Assembly (NCBI GenBank): GCA_963573385.1
Contig: CAUYLG010038287.1
Location: forward strand, 1-64,000
Direction: 5' to 3'
Length of the DNA: 64,000 bases
Origin: Cacajao melanocephalus
Taxonomy: Eukaryota > Chordata > Mammalia > Primates > Pitheciidae
The notes below the pieces were generated by a model. It worked only from the letters and a program-made list of their open reading frames with translations, did not search any database and was not told the DNA's origin. Made by a program: the position numbers and the translations under genes. Of the stretch, positions 1-12,680 are shown in pieces. Numbering within the stretch: the first letter of the stretch is position 1; every line of letters starts with the position of its first letter.

Positions 1-366
1 TGTGTGGTGTGTGGTGTGTGTGGTGTGTGTGTGTGGTGTGTGTGTGTGGTGTGTGTTGTGTGTGTGTTGTGTGTGTGTGGTGTGTGTGTGATGTGTGTGT
101 GGTGTGTGTGTGTGGTGTGTGTGGTGTGTGGTGTTTTTGTGGTGTGTGTGTGGTGTGTGTGTGGTGTGTGTGTGCTGTGTGTGTGGTGTGTGTGTGTGGT
201 GTGTGGTGTATATGTGGTGTGTGTGTGGTGTGTGTGTGTGCGGTGTGTGTGGTGTGTGTGTGATGTGTGTGTGGTGTGTGGTGTGTGTGGTGTGTGGTAT
301 GTGTCTGGTGTATGTGTGGTGTGTGTGGTTTGTGTGTGGTGTGTGGTGTGTGTGTGTGTGTGTTGG
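1..366. repeat. GT-rich minisatellite, cut by the left edge
   Basis: An almost pure mixture of GTGTGTGG, GTGTGTGT and occasional GTAT or GTGATG units. It begins at base 1, so the full array is longer than seen here. The open frames through it encode only Cys-Val-Trp runs and are artefacts of a stop-free GT repeat. The array ends sharply in ordinary single-copy sequence at about 366. Confidence 0.93.
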
Positions 367-1340
367 CTATTGTGTCCCTAGAAGACCTCGCCCGTGGTAT
401 TAAACCCAGGGCTTTCGTTTGAGCTCCTGGGAACAAGACTTCCTCCCTTTCTTACTGGATGCGAATGAGGACACACCTGACCCATTGAGCTGCTGGCAGC
501 CTCCCTGAGACCACATGGAGGAAGAAGAAGAGTGGGGTGAGCCCAGCGACATCGTCTAAGATCTTGAATCAGGCTGTGGAGTTGGGGGCTACTTCCTCCC
601 GTGTCTGCTGTGCCCTCTGTGAAGAGAAAGCCCCCTGAACGGAGCACTCCTGGCTTCTCCCTGTCCTCGGGATTTCCTCTCCTGCTGGGATTAATCTGAC
701 TGGTCTGCTTGGGAAGAATGAACTGGGCCTTGTCACCAGGTCTGCCTCCTTCACACGGGGCACTATTTTCCTTTGCTCCTCCAGGAGAGGAATTTGTTCA
801 TGGACAGACCTAGTCTGGTCCAGTGTGGCTCGTGCAAGGAGGGAGAAGTCGAATTCTGGAGTTTGCAATTAGAAAGCGCACTTGCCTGCAAAAATAAGGC
901 ACATCGCTCAACCTGGTTATCATATCAATAGCAAAGGCCTTGTCTTTCTTAGTTCTTTGTATGATTTCTTCTTGTTTCGCCCTTTAGACAAGGAAAGGGT
1001 GATATTCATTGTGCCCCTCAGTGGCGCCATCACAGGCCATCCTTGCAGATACCTCTTGGCTGTTCAGTGACCTTGAGTTTCTTCCCTCTCCCTATTCTGT
1101 TTCTCATTTTCTCCATACTATTTTAAAATCTGAAGAATCTTACCTGATGTGATCATGAAATTGAAGTTCTGCTATCATGAAGATACAGGCGATGAGGCCA
1201 GAAATAATGCAGGTCACCTCATTTGGACCCTAAAACTGCCCTAGCCCAGCAGACCTTCAGATTATTACTATGAGCTGAAGAATTTGGATAAAAGGATAAA
1301 GAAACGAAAGCGAAATCACAATCTTAAGAGAGTATGTTGA
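367..1340. other. 3' flank of CST11, no gene recognised
   Basis: Unique-looking sequence between the GT minisatellite and the CST11 polyadenylation signal. Only short open frames without recognisable domains are present, and I see no clear interspersed repeat. Confidence 0.5.
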
Positions 1341-1346
1341 CAAACA

Positions 1347-1352
1347 TTTATT
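1347..1352 (-). promoter_or_regulatory. CST11 polyadenylation signal AATAAA
   Basis: On the minus strand a perfect AATAAA lies 74 bases past the CST11 stop codon. The mature 3' end would fall 10-30 bases further on, near 1320-1335. Confidence 0.7.
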
Positions 1353-1426
1353 GCCTGTATTAAGGATTATTGCTCACTGCAGGATTCTCTCACATGCGGT
1401 GGCCACAGGCGTGTGCTCCAGGACCC

Positions 1427-4145
1427 CTAGTCACCGCTGCAGGTTTTGTTCAAAATTTTGTACTGTTCAAACCAGGGGATAGCAAACACTGAGAAGAAGC
1501 AGTGGACTTGCTAAAACAAGAAACAAAAGCCACATTTTAAAAGATGCAAGGTGAGATTTAAAAGGAGAAGGAAGAGGGTATAAAACATGCAGATGGAGAA
1601 AAGGTCACCATCTCTGCACCCCTGCAATCCTATCTGACCACAAACAGAAGGACATTTTCTGGAATGATCGCAGCAATGTTACTATCAAGTGGCTGAAATA
1701 AAAATAAATATCAAACCAGATATCTAGAAAGTGTCTGTGCAGCCCATATTCACCACGAATACTGTTGATTCTTTTTTCCCTCTTCATTTGTACTCATTTT
1801 TTTTAACTTCACTTCTTCCCTTACTTGACCTCTCTTGGCTCCATTTATTCATCCACCCATTCTTCCAATCATCTGTTTATTCCTCCATTCATCTACCCAT
1901 ATGTCCATGCATCCATTTGTCCACCCATTTAGCCTTCTATCCATCCACCCATGCATCCATTTACCCATCTGTCCACCCATCAACCCATCCATCCTTCCAT
2001 TCATGCCTCATCCAACTCCATTCATTGTTCCGTTTCTTCCTCCTTCTATCCACCCATCCCTCTTTACTTCCTGACTTTGCTTCCTCTCACTCAGTGCATC
2101 TACCTTTGCTTCATTTCTTTATCCGTCTGTCCATCGCATCACCTCTCTCCTTCACTTATCTCTATTTCCCCCAAATTTCTCTTTTCTTTTCGCTTCTTTC
2201 TCCCATAATAAAAAATATACTTTAAACAGATTTTGCCCGTTATTAATTATAATTCCTTAGTGTAATTTTGTTTTCCTGCTCTTCATTTGAAAGGCTGGGG
2301 TGGGGGTGCTAGGCTTTAGTGTTTACTTTTAACATAAAGTTCAGAATACCCACTCCACTAATTCAATCTCTCAAGTCAAAAATTGTCTTTCATTTTACTT
2401 TACTGTTATCTTCAATTATTCTTTTTGCAGATTTCATCATCTTCACCAGGAAAAAAACAAAGAGCCTAGGTTGTTAGATCTTGAAGAATTATACATGTAG
2501 AAAGCACAGAGGGAGCCCAGGGCGGGACTCATTTCTGTCTTGAGAACGCCCAGGCCATTCTAACTAGGATGACCATATAATTTGTCAACCAAACGGGGAT
2601 GCGTTTGTAAACAAGAGGGGGTGCTATCAGTGACTGCACTGAGAAGTCAGGCATGGATCAGGGTCATGTCAGGCAGAGTGGGACATCTAGGCATCCTTGT
2701 TTTCATTTGTTTGGGTAAAGTCTTTCCTCATCCTCTCCTACTGGATGAACAAGGGTGGATGAAACGAGAGAGGCAGGAGCCCACACCTGCGTGGCCTTGT
2801 CGTGCTGGCGCTCAGGTATTCAGCCAGAGCACCTGCCAGGTCCCGCCCATCGGCTGCTCATCTGTTAATAATTGTCTGCTTCCTTCACCCAGGGTGTACC
2901 CCTGCAGCTTGGCCACCTCAGCTCCAATCTCTGGACCTCTTCAGCCTCCTCACAGTCCCTCCAGCAACAAAGGAGGAGCACCCTGGCCATCTCCCCCTTC
3001 GCTTTTCCTCTCTGAGAAAGGAGGTGCTAGCCCTGCATTGTTTTCAAGCAGGAGTTAATTGGGATTTTGAATAAATCCCAATTAACTCTTCCTAAAGCCA
3101 CAGGAAAAGCCTCACTGAAAAAGACTCCCGTCTAAGTCAAAGTGCTTTTACCCAGTACCTTGTAAAGCTCCCCTTCCTGGGGGACACAGTTTGTTGTCTC
3201 TGGCTTTTGGCAGGTGATCCGCTGCATTTCCACATTCAGGTGATACTCCAGGTGGTCAGTGACCTGTGAGTGGCAGGCGGTGGGGAGGCACAGCATGACT
3301 CCTTCTCCCCTATCTGTGGTTTCTGTGCGTGGGAGCTCCGTTATCCTCCAAATCCAAGGGCAAGGACCTGGTCCTGGGAGGATTAGTGGGCTCCTCTCTC
3401 CCGTTTCTTTTCGACTCGTGATTGTTTTTGTCATTCAAAGAGAATTCACCAGAAACTATCAGAAACACAATCTTTTCCCATGGGCAAATCCACCCCTAGG
3501 ATAAAGTGACGCTAGTGGTTCTGGACAGGGGTCTGTAAACTCTTCCTGTAAAGGGCTGCGTGGTGAATATTTTAGGTTTTGTTGGCCCTGCGGTCTCTGT
3601 TGCAACTACTCAATTCAGCGTGAGCATGGCAGACAAGCCATGACGCAAGCGCATGGCTGGGTCACAAGAACATGACTTACAAAAGTGGGCAGCAGGCACA
3701 CTTGGTCTTTGGGATGTAATGTGCTAAGGACTGCTGGTCCTGGGTTTCATTTAAGTGCCTTAACTTCATTCCCCCTAGTGAATTTATGCTTCTGTTAAAA
3801 TGCTCACTTCTAACCTAGCAAGGCTGAATTTCCCTTGAGTGAGACTTTTCCTGACACCCGCGGTCACCCGATGTAGGCATATCGAGCCTGGGGAAAGGCG
3901 GGAAGTCATACACTCACCCGCTTCTGGATTTTCAGGACTCGGAAGATCCTGAAGTGGTACTTGTTGTCACTTTCCTTGTTGTACTGGTCGGTGATCCACT
4001 GCAAGCTGTCCTTTGCATAGTTCTCTACTGCGGTCACTTCGTGGACACTTAGAAAGGTTTTCTTCGTTGCTTGGTAGGTGAGGGCCATCAGAGTCAACAG
4101 AATGGCCAGCCGGAGCCGCAGGGACTGCCAGACCTCGGCCATCAT
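1427..4145 (-). CDS. CST11: Cystatin 11 (CRES-subgroup type-2 cystatin), three exons, intact
   Basis: Three coding exons join in phase 0: exon 1 4145-3918 (76 codons), exon 2 3263-3159 (35), exon 3 1510-1427 (27 plus TAG), total 138 residues, the usual CST11 length. Donors are CGG|GTGAGT and AAG|GTACTG; acceptors are CACAG and TTTTAG. The start is the first of two adjacent ATGs (MMAEVW); the frame stays open upstream to 4208 but without another ATG. Residues 1 to about 27 form a hydrophobic signal peptide. Exon 1 carries VENYAKDSLQWI and YNKESDNKYHFRIF. Exon 2 has a cysteine pair (ITC...TNC), exon 3 AIPWFEQ and a second pair (VHC...KTC), with an NKT glycosylation sequon. At the exon 1/2 join KRVTDHL replaces QxVxG, so papain-type inhibition is unlikely. 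Family knowledge: a secreted epididymal protein with reported antibacterial and sperm-surface roles. It is the only cystatin here on the minus strand. Frames and splice sites look functional. Confidence 0.95.
1838..2175 (+). repeat. Degenerate (CATC/CATT)n pyrimidine-rich repeat in CST11 intron 2
   Basis: A run of CATCCACCCATT and TCCATCCAT units with decayed TTC-rich edges, lying inside CST11 intron 2. The 164-codon frame across it reads only His-Pro-Ser-Ile repeats and is not a gene. Confidence 0.85.
3510..3745. mobile_element. hAT/MER1-type nonautonomous DNA transposon remnant in CST11 intron 1
   Basis: Contains the chain GGTCTGTAAACT...TGTAAAGGGC...AATATTTTAGG...GTCTCTGTTGCAACTACTCAA followed by ACTTACAAAA and GGGCAGCAGG. 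This order is that of a common mammalian element of the hAT-Charlie group as I remember it. The exact subfamily is not certain. Confidence 0.6.
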
Positions 4146-4230
4146 CCCGCAGCTGCAAAGGAACAGGAAGAGTCCTCTCGGCAGCCCCAGGGACCAGTCG
4201 AAACACACTGACCCTCCCTGCCCTGGCAGG

Positions 4231-4236
4231 ATTTAA
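4231..4236 (-). promoter_or_regulatory. Possible TATA-like element of CST11
   Basis: TTAAAT on the minus strand, about 86 bases before the CST11 start codon. That spacing would give a short 5' leader beginning near 4205. It is a weak match to TATA and there is no independent support, so treat it as a candidate only. Confidence 0.25.
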
Positions 4237-4323
4237 GAGCAGCTGGTGGTGGACACCCACAGCTCTCCTCCCTCCTCTTCCTTCCTCAGCAGCTAAACTC
4301 GAGAGGAGAGCAGCAAGAGACAG

Positions 4324-4428
4324 CACGATGGTTTTTCATAAGTTCACATCACACACACACACATGCTCACACAGCGCGATGGTTTTTGCATAAGTTCATG
4401 TCACACACACACATGCTAACACACACGT
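4324..4428. repeat. Two-copy tandem repeat (51-bp unit) upstream of CST11
   Basis: The segment GATGGTTTTT-CATAAGTTCA-(CA)n-CATGCTCACACA occurs twice with a 51-base offset (GATGG at 4327 and again at 4378), with small differences between copies. Each unit ends in a short CA run. It lies roughly 100-200 bases upstream of the likely CST11 first exon. Confidence 0.85.
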
Positions 4429-5222
4429 TTTCTCTTTGGGGGCTGCTCCCTCACCAGCACACAGGCTCCGTGGACTCAGCATTGTCTTGGAGGAAACCAG
4501 GCCAGAGCCCCTGGGAGTCCTGAGGGATGGTAACTGCTCGAGACACAGGGAGACTGGATGCCAGGACTGGAGCATGTGCAAGTGGGCAGTGAGGGACGGG
4601 CACTGTCGGGAGGGGCTGCCTGTGCTGGAAGCCGCTCTACCCTAGCCCGGCTCCTGGAGATGAGTTCTGGAAGATCCCCTCCCTTAGAGGACAAAGGAGC
4701 AGGTCACCCTGCAGAACAGTGTGAAGTGAGAGGGAGTCAACTCTGACCCAGTAATTCCCCAGTGCTGCCAAGTCCTGGAGTGGCCTCGGCTGGGCTCGGA
4801 CGTTTTGGAGGAGAGGGCAGTGCGGAGAAAGCTTCAGGTGTGAGACACAGGGAGCTATCTGGCTGGACATTCAGATCTCCTAAGGGTCCCATCCTGGGGA
4901 CTGATGGGAGTGTCCAGGCTTGGTGGCCACGTAGAGAAGCAAGAAGCCACCAGGGGTGGAGGCTGGCACTCATATCCCACGGCACACAGACTGCAGGGGT
5001 CGGCTTGGTGCGGTTATGTTTGACTCCTAGGAGGCCTGAAATGATGTCATTTGGGAAGATGTGATATAAAAATTGGCAGTGATGGCTCCTGTGTGGGAAC
5101 CCAGGGAGGAGCCCTGCCCACACCCAAGGCCTGTTTCAAGTCCCCCTCATGTGCCTCCAGGGGAGGCCAGGAACCAGGAAGCCAGGGCCTCTTTCCCGAC
5201 ACTCCTGCACAGCCTTCCCTCA
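4429..5222. other. CST11 upstream region, no gene recognised
   Basis: Moderately GC-rich sequence between the 51-bp duplication and the large CA array. Several short frames overlap on both strands, but none shows a family signature. It could hold distal promoter elements of CST11. Confidence 0.4.
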
Positions 5223-6826
5223 CAGACACACTTACTGCATAGTCACACTCACACCCGAACACACAGACACACAACACATACACATACCTACACACACACA
5301 TACCTACACACACACAGTCACACTCACACACAGAAACACAGACACACAACACAGACACACGCACCTACACATACACAAACACACTCACACTGAAACACAT
5401 ACACTATACCTACATGTACACAACCACACTCACACTGAAACAGACACACTACACACACACCTACATGTACACAACCACATTCACACTGAAACACACAGAC
5501 ACACACACACAGACACATGCATCTACACATACACAACCATGCTCACACTGAAACAGACACACACACAGACACACCCACCTACACATACACAACCACGCTC
5601 ATTCACACTGAAACACACACAGTACACACACACCTACATGTACACAACCACACTCACACTGAAACACAAAGACACACAACACACACACACCTACACATAC
5701 ACAACTATGTTCAGACTGAAACACAAAGACACACAACACACACACACCTACACATACACAACCATGCTCACACTGAAACACACAAACACCCTACACATGC
5801 ACCTACACATACACAACCACACTCACACTGAAACACACAGACACACACACCTACACATACACAACCATGCTCACACTGAAACACAGACACAGTATACACA
5901 CACCTACATGTACAAAACCACACTCACACTGAAACACACACACACAGACACATGCACCTACACATACACAATGATGTTCACACTGAAACACAGAAATACA
6001 ACACACACAGACACACACCTAAACACACAACCACGCTCATACTGAAACACACAGACATACTACACTCAAACCTACATGTACACAACCACACTCACATTGA
6101 AACACACAGACACACACAGACACACGCACCTACACACACACAACCATGCTCACACTGAAACACAGACATACACACACCTACATGTACACAACCACACTCA
6201 CACTGAAACACAGACACATACACCTACACATATGCAACCACACTCACACTGAAACACAAAGACACACAACACACACAGACACACACCTACACATACACAC
6301 TCACACCAAGACACAGACACACAACACAGACACACACCTACATGTACACACCCACACTCACACTGAAACACACACAGCACACACAGACACACACACGTAC
6401 ACACCCACACTCACACTGAAACAGACAGACAACACACATACAGACACATAAACATGTACACACCCACACTCACAATGAAACACATACAGCACACACAGAC
6501 ACACACACCTACATGTACACACCCACACTCACACTGAAACAGACACACAACACACACACAGACACATACCTACACATGCACACCCACACTCACACTAAAA
6601 CACACACACAGCACAGACACACACACCTACATGTGCACACCCACACTCACACTGAAACAGACACACACACACAGACACATACCTACACATACCCACACTC
6701 ACACTAAAACACACAGACACATACACACACCCACATGTACATACCCACACTGACACTGAAACACACAGACACAGTACACACAGACACATACACACCTGCA
6801 CACACAGACACATACACACTCCCAAA
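5223..6826. repeat. 1.6-kb CA-rich higher-order minisatellite
   Basis: The array is built from units of roughly 45-62 bases: ACACAACCACACTCACACTGAAACAC, then a variable (AC)n/AGACAC run, then CTACATGTACAC or CTACACATACAC. The anchor CACACTGAAAC recurs, for example near 5391, 5436, 5487, 5549, 5609, 5660, 5717, 5774, 5829 and 5877, and on to about 6760. Toward the right end the anchor drifts to CACCCACACTCAC. Frames on both strands stay open only because the repeat lacks stops. Confidence 0.95.
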
Positions 6827-6835
6827 ACATATGGA

Positions 6836-7150
6836 GCTCAGGGTTCACTCCTTGGAGTGCAGGTGTGCTCCACGCCCTCTGGATGGGCGGTCTGGCATCA
6901 CTGCAGTGTGAACACTGTGGAAGGGCCGTGTCTCCACCTCCTGACTGTGCTTCCAGGATGGCCTCAATTTGTCTGGTGGCACAAAGCAAAGTGGAAGAAG
7001 GTGAGAAACTGAACATCAGTTGAGCCTAGCGTGAGTTCTGTTTGGCCTCTGCCCTGAGCTCCCTGAGTGGCTGTAAGTGGGATATCAATGCTCTTTTCAA
7101 TGGCTTCCTCATATAATTAAGAGCCTATGGCAGAGACTGCCCATTTTATT
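6836..7150. other. Unique spacer, nothing recognised
   Basis: Single-copy-looking sequence between the CA array and an LTR-like remnant. There is no convincing coding frame. Confidence 0.4.
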
Positions 7151-7662
7151 CTCCTCAGTAACAGAACTGCATTTTTGTTTGGGAATGTGACTGCCTGCAA
7201 TAAAGACTGCATTTCCCAGCCTTCCTTGCAGTGGGAGTGGTCTTATGACCAAGATCTAAGTGAAATTGTTATTTGAGACAGAGGAATTTACTCTGTAAAC
7301 TGCTGACTCAGTTGCCAGGAGTCATTTTTGCCTTATCTGCCACTGGGAGTCAGGACATGATGGCTGGAGCCTCAGCAGCTCTATTGGAACATGAAGTAAT
7401 TTGGAGGATGGAAGCCAGCTCTGAGGATGGGAGAGAAAAAGATGAAAGGATTTGGGTGCCTTGTGTTCTTGCCACTTTTTGGAGTTACGATGCCAGTCTT
7501 ATATTGCCACCCCAATTCTTTTATAGAAAAGTTTATTTTCTTGTTTATATAAATAAGTGTATATTTTCAACTATTGTGTGTTTAAGCCACCATGGTTTTG
7601 GTCTCTCATTCTCATGGCTGGCCACATACTACTAATTGAAGCAGAACCTGACTCATAGTAAG
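7150..7662 (+). mobile_element. Probable old LTR-like remnant (ERVL/MaLR class?)
   Basis: The segment runs from GCATTTCCCAGCCTTCCTTGCAG through a TATGACCAAG block, a TGATGGCTGGAGCCTCAGCAGC block and a TTGTGTGTTTAAGCCACC tail. This resembles ancient mammalian LTRs with 'cccagccttccttgcag...tttaagccac' ends. Family assignment is from memory and uncertain. The 120-codon frame at 7273-7635 lies inside it and is not a gene. Confidence 0.4.
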
Positions 7663-8624
<962 letters not shown>

Positions 8625-8640
8625 TGTGTTCATAATTCTT

Positions 8641-9212
8641 AACGTCAGCAGGTATGAGAATCCCCTCTGAGAAGCTGAAGGAAGCTGTGGCCCACTCCCC
8701 AGAAAACGGAGAATGTGCCCCTTATGGGGAATGTCATCGTGGTGTGGCTTTGTCCTCACCTCCCAGTGCTCCTTTGCTTGGACTCAGCCATGCTATTTGT
8801 CCCCTGTGACTTTCAAGTGACTCCCAGACAACATACACAGTCTCAATTCAGTTACCAATATGTCGTTTTTTGGAGACAGTCAAAACTTTGAATGTGCTTT
8901 AAACCTGCGCTTCTCCCTCCTGGAGGCTTGCATTTGGGAAGGAGGGCTTGCTTCTTTCTCTTGTCCCCTATGCACCACATCTTTTCTGCATCTTCCATCG
9001 CACCAGCCTTGGTTTTTAGGGCCCCTCTCTGTCAGAACAAGCAGAGGAGGAAGAGGTAGAGAACTGGAAAGTTCCTACTTGACTACAGCTGCTGTGCTCC
9101 CCAGCCTTGGCAGAGTTTTAAAGCTGGTTGTTCTGGGGCCCCTTCCTGCCTCTGCCCAGCCTTCATTGCTAGCAGTCCCTCCCCTGCAGCTCCCCTGGCA
9201 ACTATGCTCATT
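8641..9212. other. Spacer, no gene recognised
   Basis: Single-copy-looking sequence. The 126-codon frame at 8860-9240 has no recognisable domain and runs into an LTR. Confidence 0.4.
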
Positions 9213-9655
9213 TCCTGTGGCTGCTGCAACTGGTTACTAGCAACAGTGGTTTAAAGCAACATCCTTTTATTATCTCGCAATTCTGGAGGCTAGCAGCCCT
9301 GCAGTCAACGTGTTGGCAGGGTCGCATTCCCTAGGGGAGAATCTGTTTTTCCAGCTGCCAGCGTTGCTTGGCTTATGGCCCCTTCCTCCATCATCAAAGC
9401 CAGTATGGAATCTCTTCGGTCTCCCTGACTCTCTGGCCTCTGGTTCTCCCAGCATGTCTTCATCTCCCTCTTCTAAGGACCCTTGTGATTAATTACATGG
9501 GGCCCCTTCAGATAATCTCACCATCTTAAGATCCTTCACTTAATCACATCTGCAAAGTCACTTTTGCCCACAAAGTAACAAGTTCACAGGTTCTGGGGTT
9601 AGGATATGCCCATCTCCGGTGGGGTGTTATTCTGCCTGTCACGGCAGCACAGACA
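9213..9655 (-). mobile_element. MLT1-type MaLR solitary LTR, antisense
   Basis: Reads as the reverse complement of an MLT1 LTR: GGCTGCTGCAAC...GTTTAAAGCAACA, then CAATTCTGGAGGCTAG, AGGGGAGAATCTG, GACCCTTGTGATTAATTACA, AGATCCTTCACTTAATCACA, TCTGCAAAGTCACTTTTGCC, ending CTGCCTGTCAC. The order of blocks is complete, so this is close to a full LTR with no internal retroviral sequence attached. Confidence 0.82.
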
Positions 9656-11770
9656 CGCTCCCTTCTGGTTGCCGATGGCTCCTGCTTCGCCCAGGACTGC
9701 TCTGGTCCTTTTGGCTGAAATATGTGGACCCCTCTTGACATCTTTACCACGTCAGTTTCTTCTCTGCTCTGGACCATCTCAGCACAGCTGCTCCTCGGCT
9801 GGCCAGCCAGAGAAGCAGGAAGTCAGCCAGCACTAGCTTGGGCGAGGGTCAGGTAGATCACCTCCCTCAGAACTTCCTCTGCTCCCAACTCCTGAACATT
9901 TCATTCTCTCAACATGGGTGAGCAATTCAGGTGGCTTCTCTACTCCGCATGAAACATTTTATGTTCTTCTCTGGCACCTGATTTTGAAACTTGTCCTAAT
10001 AAAAAATTCCATTTAACATTCCGTAACATTTACATAAAACGTTGCATATGACTTTAGGGAGGTTACAGGCCCCTGAATCGAATCCCTTGGCCTGGGCCAT
10101 ATATATATTTTTAAATCATTAAAGACTAGTCAAGTGAAGCAGTGGGAGTGGAAAAAGAACACAGCAATCTATAATCGGTTGTGATCAATTAGTTGTAAAT
10201 ATCATTGTACTTGCACCAGCCTTGATGTTATTTTAAGAATCCCTTTTCTACAGTCTCAGAAACTGTAGAGTTTCTAAGAGTTTGGCCACATTCAATGCTC
10301 CTATAGAGGTGACTCCATATAGTTAACTTCATTCCAAGTTCCCTTTTTGAAGTGTGATTCTGTATTGCCACCTGATGGCTGCAAATTCCTTTGAAAGTCC
10401 CACTGTACACGGAATCTCCTTGAGCCCAAGAAGGGCTCATTGTCTTTGATCCCTCCCACTGCCTCTCTGGGGTACTTTATTCTGCCTCTTGGGAGCCCCA
10501 GAGTCAGCCACCAAGTCCTCCAGTCATCTCAGTTCCATGCCCCATCCCGTATGGCTTCTGCACGGTAACATGGATCCGTGGGTCTGTGGATTAATTGCTA
10601 GGAGACATCCATCCACAGATGCAATATTGTAGCACGTTTATCTTACAAAATACTGTTCTGATTTTCCACATCCTACCGAGAGTTTGTTAAGATGCTAAAA
10701 TTAAAAATGGAATGAACTGTCATTTCCAGCCATCAGAAAGACTTCCTCTCAGCCGGGGACAGAATACTCAGAGTGCAGTTTGTGTATATTTGCCAAAAGT
10801 TCCTGCAGCCTCAGGCATGGAGTTGCTCTGCTGGAAGATGCTATCTGGTCACCAAACTGTCATCTCACATAGAGGAACATGCTGAGGGACTCTCAGGTTT
10901 CCAAAATTTTCCATGCACTCTTCAACTCCAGTGGCTTTGTGAGTTTTCTGGTTGCAATCAATGAATGCTCCTGCCCTGCTAAAGCTTCTGTACTGTTCCC
11001 CATAGCGCAGGTGGATGCATCTCCTTGCATGTTGATTCTCGCTTGCTGCTGTTCCCTCAGCCTTCATATCTCATGAAAACTATTCTCTCGGCAAAGTTGA
11101 ACGAATGCAGTGCCCTGGACTCAGAGAGGATTGAGTGGCAATGAATCAGGAGGGTGCCGGCCTCCCAGGAGAACAAGCAGATATCAATGAATTACGGTGA
11201 GGATGAAAGAGGCACGTTTATCAGTACTGTCCCCAGGAAGAAAGGACTCTGGACTATTGAAGGTGGCCCCAGTTTTCTTTGGGACTTTGGTTAAGATGGG
11301 TTTTGTTTTGTGGGTCTGGGGCCGGAGGAGTTGGAATTGCTGGGCCTCAGAGGAGAGGCCGAGCTCTTAGCCAGAGACTCCTCTTCCTCACCTTCCCTAC
11401 AGCATGTGGCCTCTTTTCTCCATCAAAGTGGGGTCAACATTTAAGAGGTGTAGGTTTACAGAAGTCCGAGACCATGAGCCTCCTGGGGCCGCCAGATTCT
11501 CTCCTACGAGGTGAGCAGTGTCGTGCCGTAGCTTGGTCTTGGCACTCTTGCCCTTTCCTTCCTTTTGGCAACAGCTGCTCATATTCCTGGACTCTGCTGA
11601 AGAGCCATCTCTTCCAGGAAGCGCCTTCTGATTGTCTGGCCCGTCCTCTGCCCAGGCTAACACGGATGCCACTCCTCTCCAGACACACTTCCATCAAAAC
11701 AGGCAAGCGGTCCTCCTTCCGCTGCTCTTGGGCTCTGCCTCTGAAACCTCACTTTAAATCCTTTGGGACT
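9656..11770. other. Long spacer, no gene or clear repeat recognised
   Basis: About 2.1 kb of single-copy-looking sequence. The longest frames (70-90 codons, and part of a 198-codon frame that begins at 11279) show no family signature on either strand. Old, unrecognised repeat relics may be present. Confidence 0.4.
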
Positions 11771-12010
11771 ACAAAGTCAGAGTGTCTCAACTCACAGCTG
11801 GCTCCACCATGGACCAACTGGGTGGCTGTGGGCAAGTTACTTACACTCAGTGTGCCTCAGTCTTCTCATCGGTAAAATGGGTATAAAATAGTTCCCATTC
11901 ATGCTAATGAAATGAGATAATCCAGGCAGAGAGCTTATGATGGTTTTCAAAAAATGTTGTACAATTATTTTTGTGGTTGTTATTATCATTGTTATTTACT
12001 GTATTTCTGA
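11771..12010 (+). mobile_element. MIR SINE, sense orientation
   Basis: Carries the MIR core in order: CTGGGTGGCTGTGGGCAAGTTAC, then GTGCCTCAGTCTTCTCATC, GTAAAATGGGTATAAAATAG, and AATGAAATGAGATAATCCAGG. This core is characteristic. The 198-codon frame ending at 11875 runs into it and is therefore unlikely to be coding. Confidence 0.85.
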
Positions 12011-12054
12011 CAAGTAGTACAGTTCTTGATGTTGAATGAATCGCTGACGATGTT

Positions 12055-12079
12055 CACACACACAACACACACACACACG
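12055..12079. repeat. Short (CA)n microsatellite
   Basis: An imperfect CA run with one CAACA interruption, about 25 bases long. Confidence 0.85.
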
Positions 12080-12164
12080 CCCAAGTGCCCAAGAGTTAAA
12101 CTTGCATTTTCTCCTCTGATTCATTCTTTGTGCCCAGTCAGTCACAAGGTCTCACTGGGTCATT

Positions 12165-12680
12165 CTTAGGAACACCTGTCAAAAGCACTGGCATGGAAGC
12201 ACACGGCGCAGGATTTAGTTTTCTTCACAGCTATACCTCCAGGGCCTGACACAAAGTCATTGCACAAAAACGTGGTGGATGAGTGAAAGCATCAACACAT
12301 GAACGACTGAATGAATAAAACCCTTTTCCCATAGACTGCATTCCCTCAGCTGCCTTCCAGCCCACTCTTCATGACTCCACGCAGACTCAGGTAGGATCCT
12401 GCCCATTCCCACCCTGTCCACTCTGGCCTCCCCTGCACAGCACAGCTCATTTTACCACCACTGCCGTGAGGTCTTCAACTGGTTCCCAGTGGCCTAGCAA
12501 ATACGGAACAAACTCGCAATACAACTAGTGTGTTTATAGCATCACTTATGTTTATATTTCCCCAGCTTATACTTCTGCCAACATTAGATGAGCATGCCTT
12601 TTCCACAACCCCTGCTGGCCTCCCTAAGTCCCTTATAAGCAGCTAAAATGCATTTATACCATTCTGGGAACAAATATAAT
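12165..12680 (-). mobile_element. Possible L2 LINE fragments, antisense
   Basis: The stretch GGGCCTGACACAAAGTCATTGCACAAAAACGTGGTGGATGAGTG...GACTGAATGAATAAA resembles an inverted L2 3' end. The following TGTCCACTCTGGCCTCCCCTG...GTTCCCAGTGG block fits the neighbouring L2 body. Old and decayed, so only tentative. Confidence 0.45.

Noticed and set aside
4..381. 125-codon Cys/Val/Trp-rich frame
   Set aside because: Produced by the GT minisatellite at the left edge. The cysteine richness is only TGT codons, not a metallothionein- or keratin-associated-type gene.
4146..4208. 21-codon in-frame extension upstream of the CST11 ATG
   Set aside because: It opens with GTG. The ATG at 4145 gives a normal 138-residue cystatin with a signal peptide.
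5149..6045. 298-codon Thr/His-rich frame on the plus strand
   Set aside because: Produced by the CA-rich array. CA repeats read His-Thr without stops.
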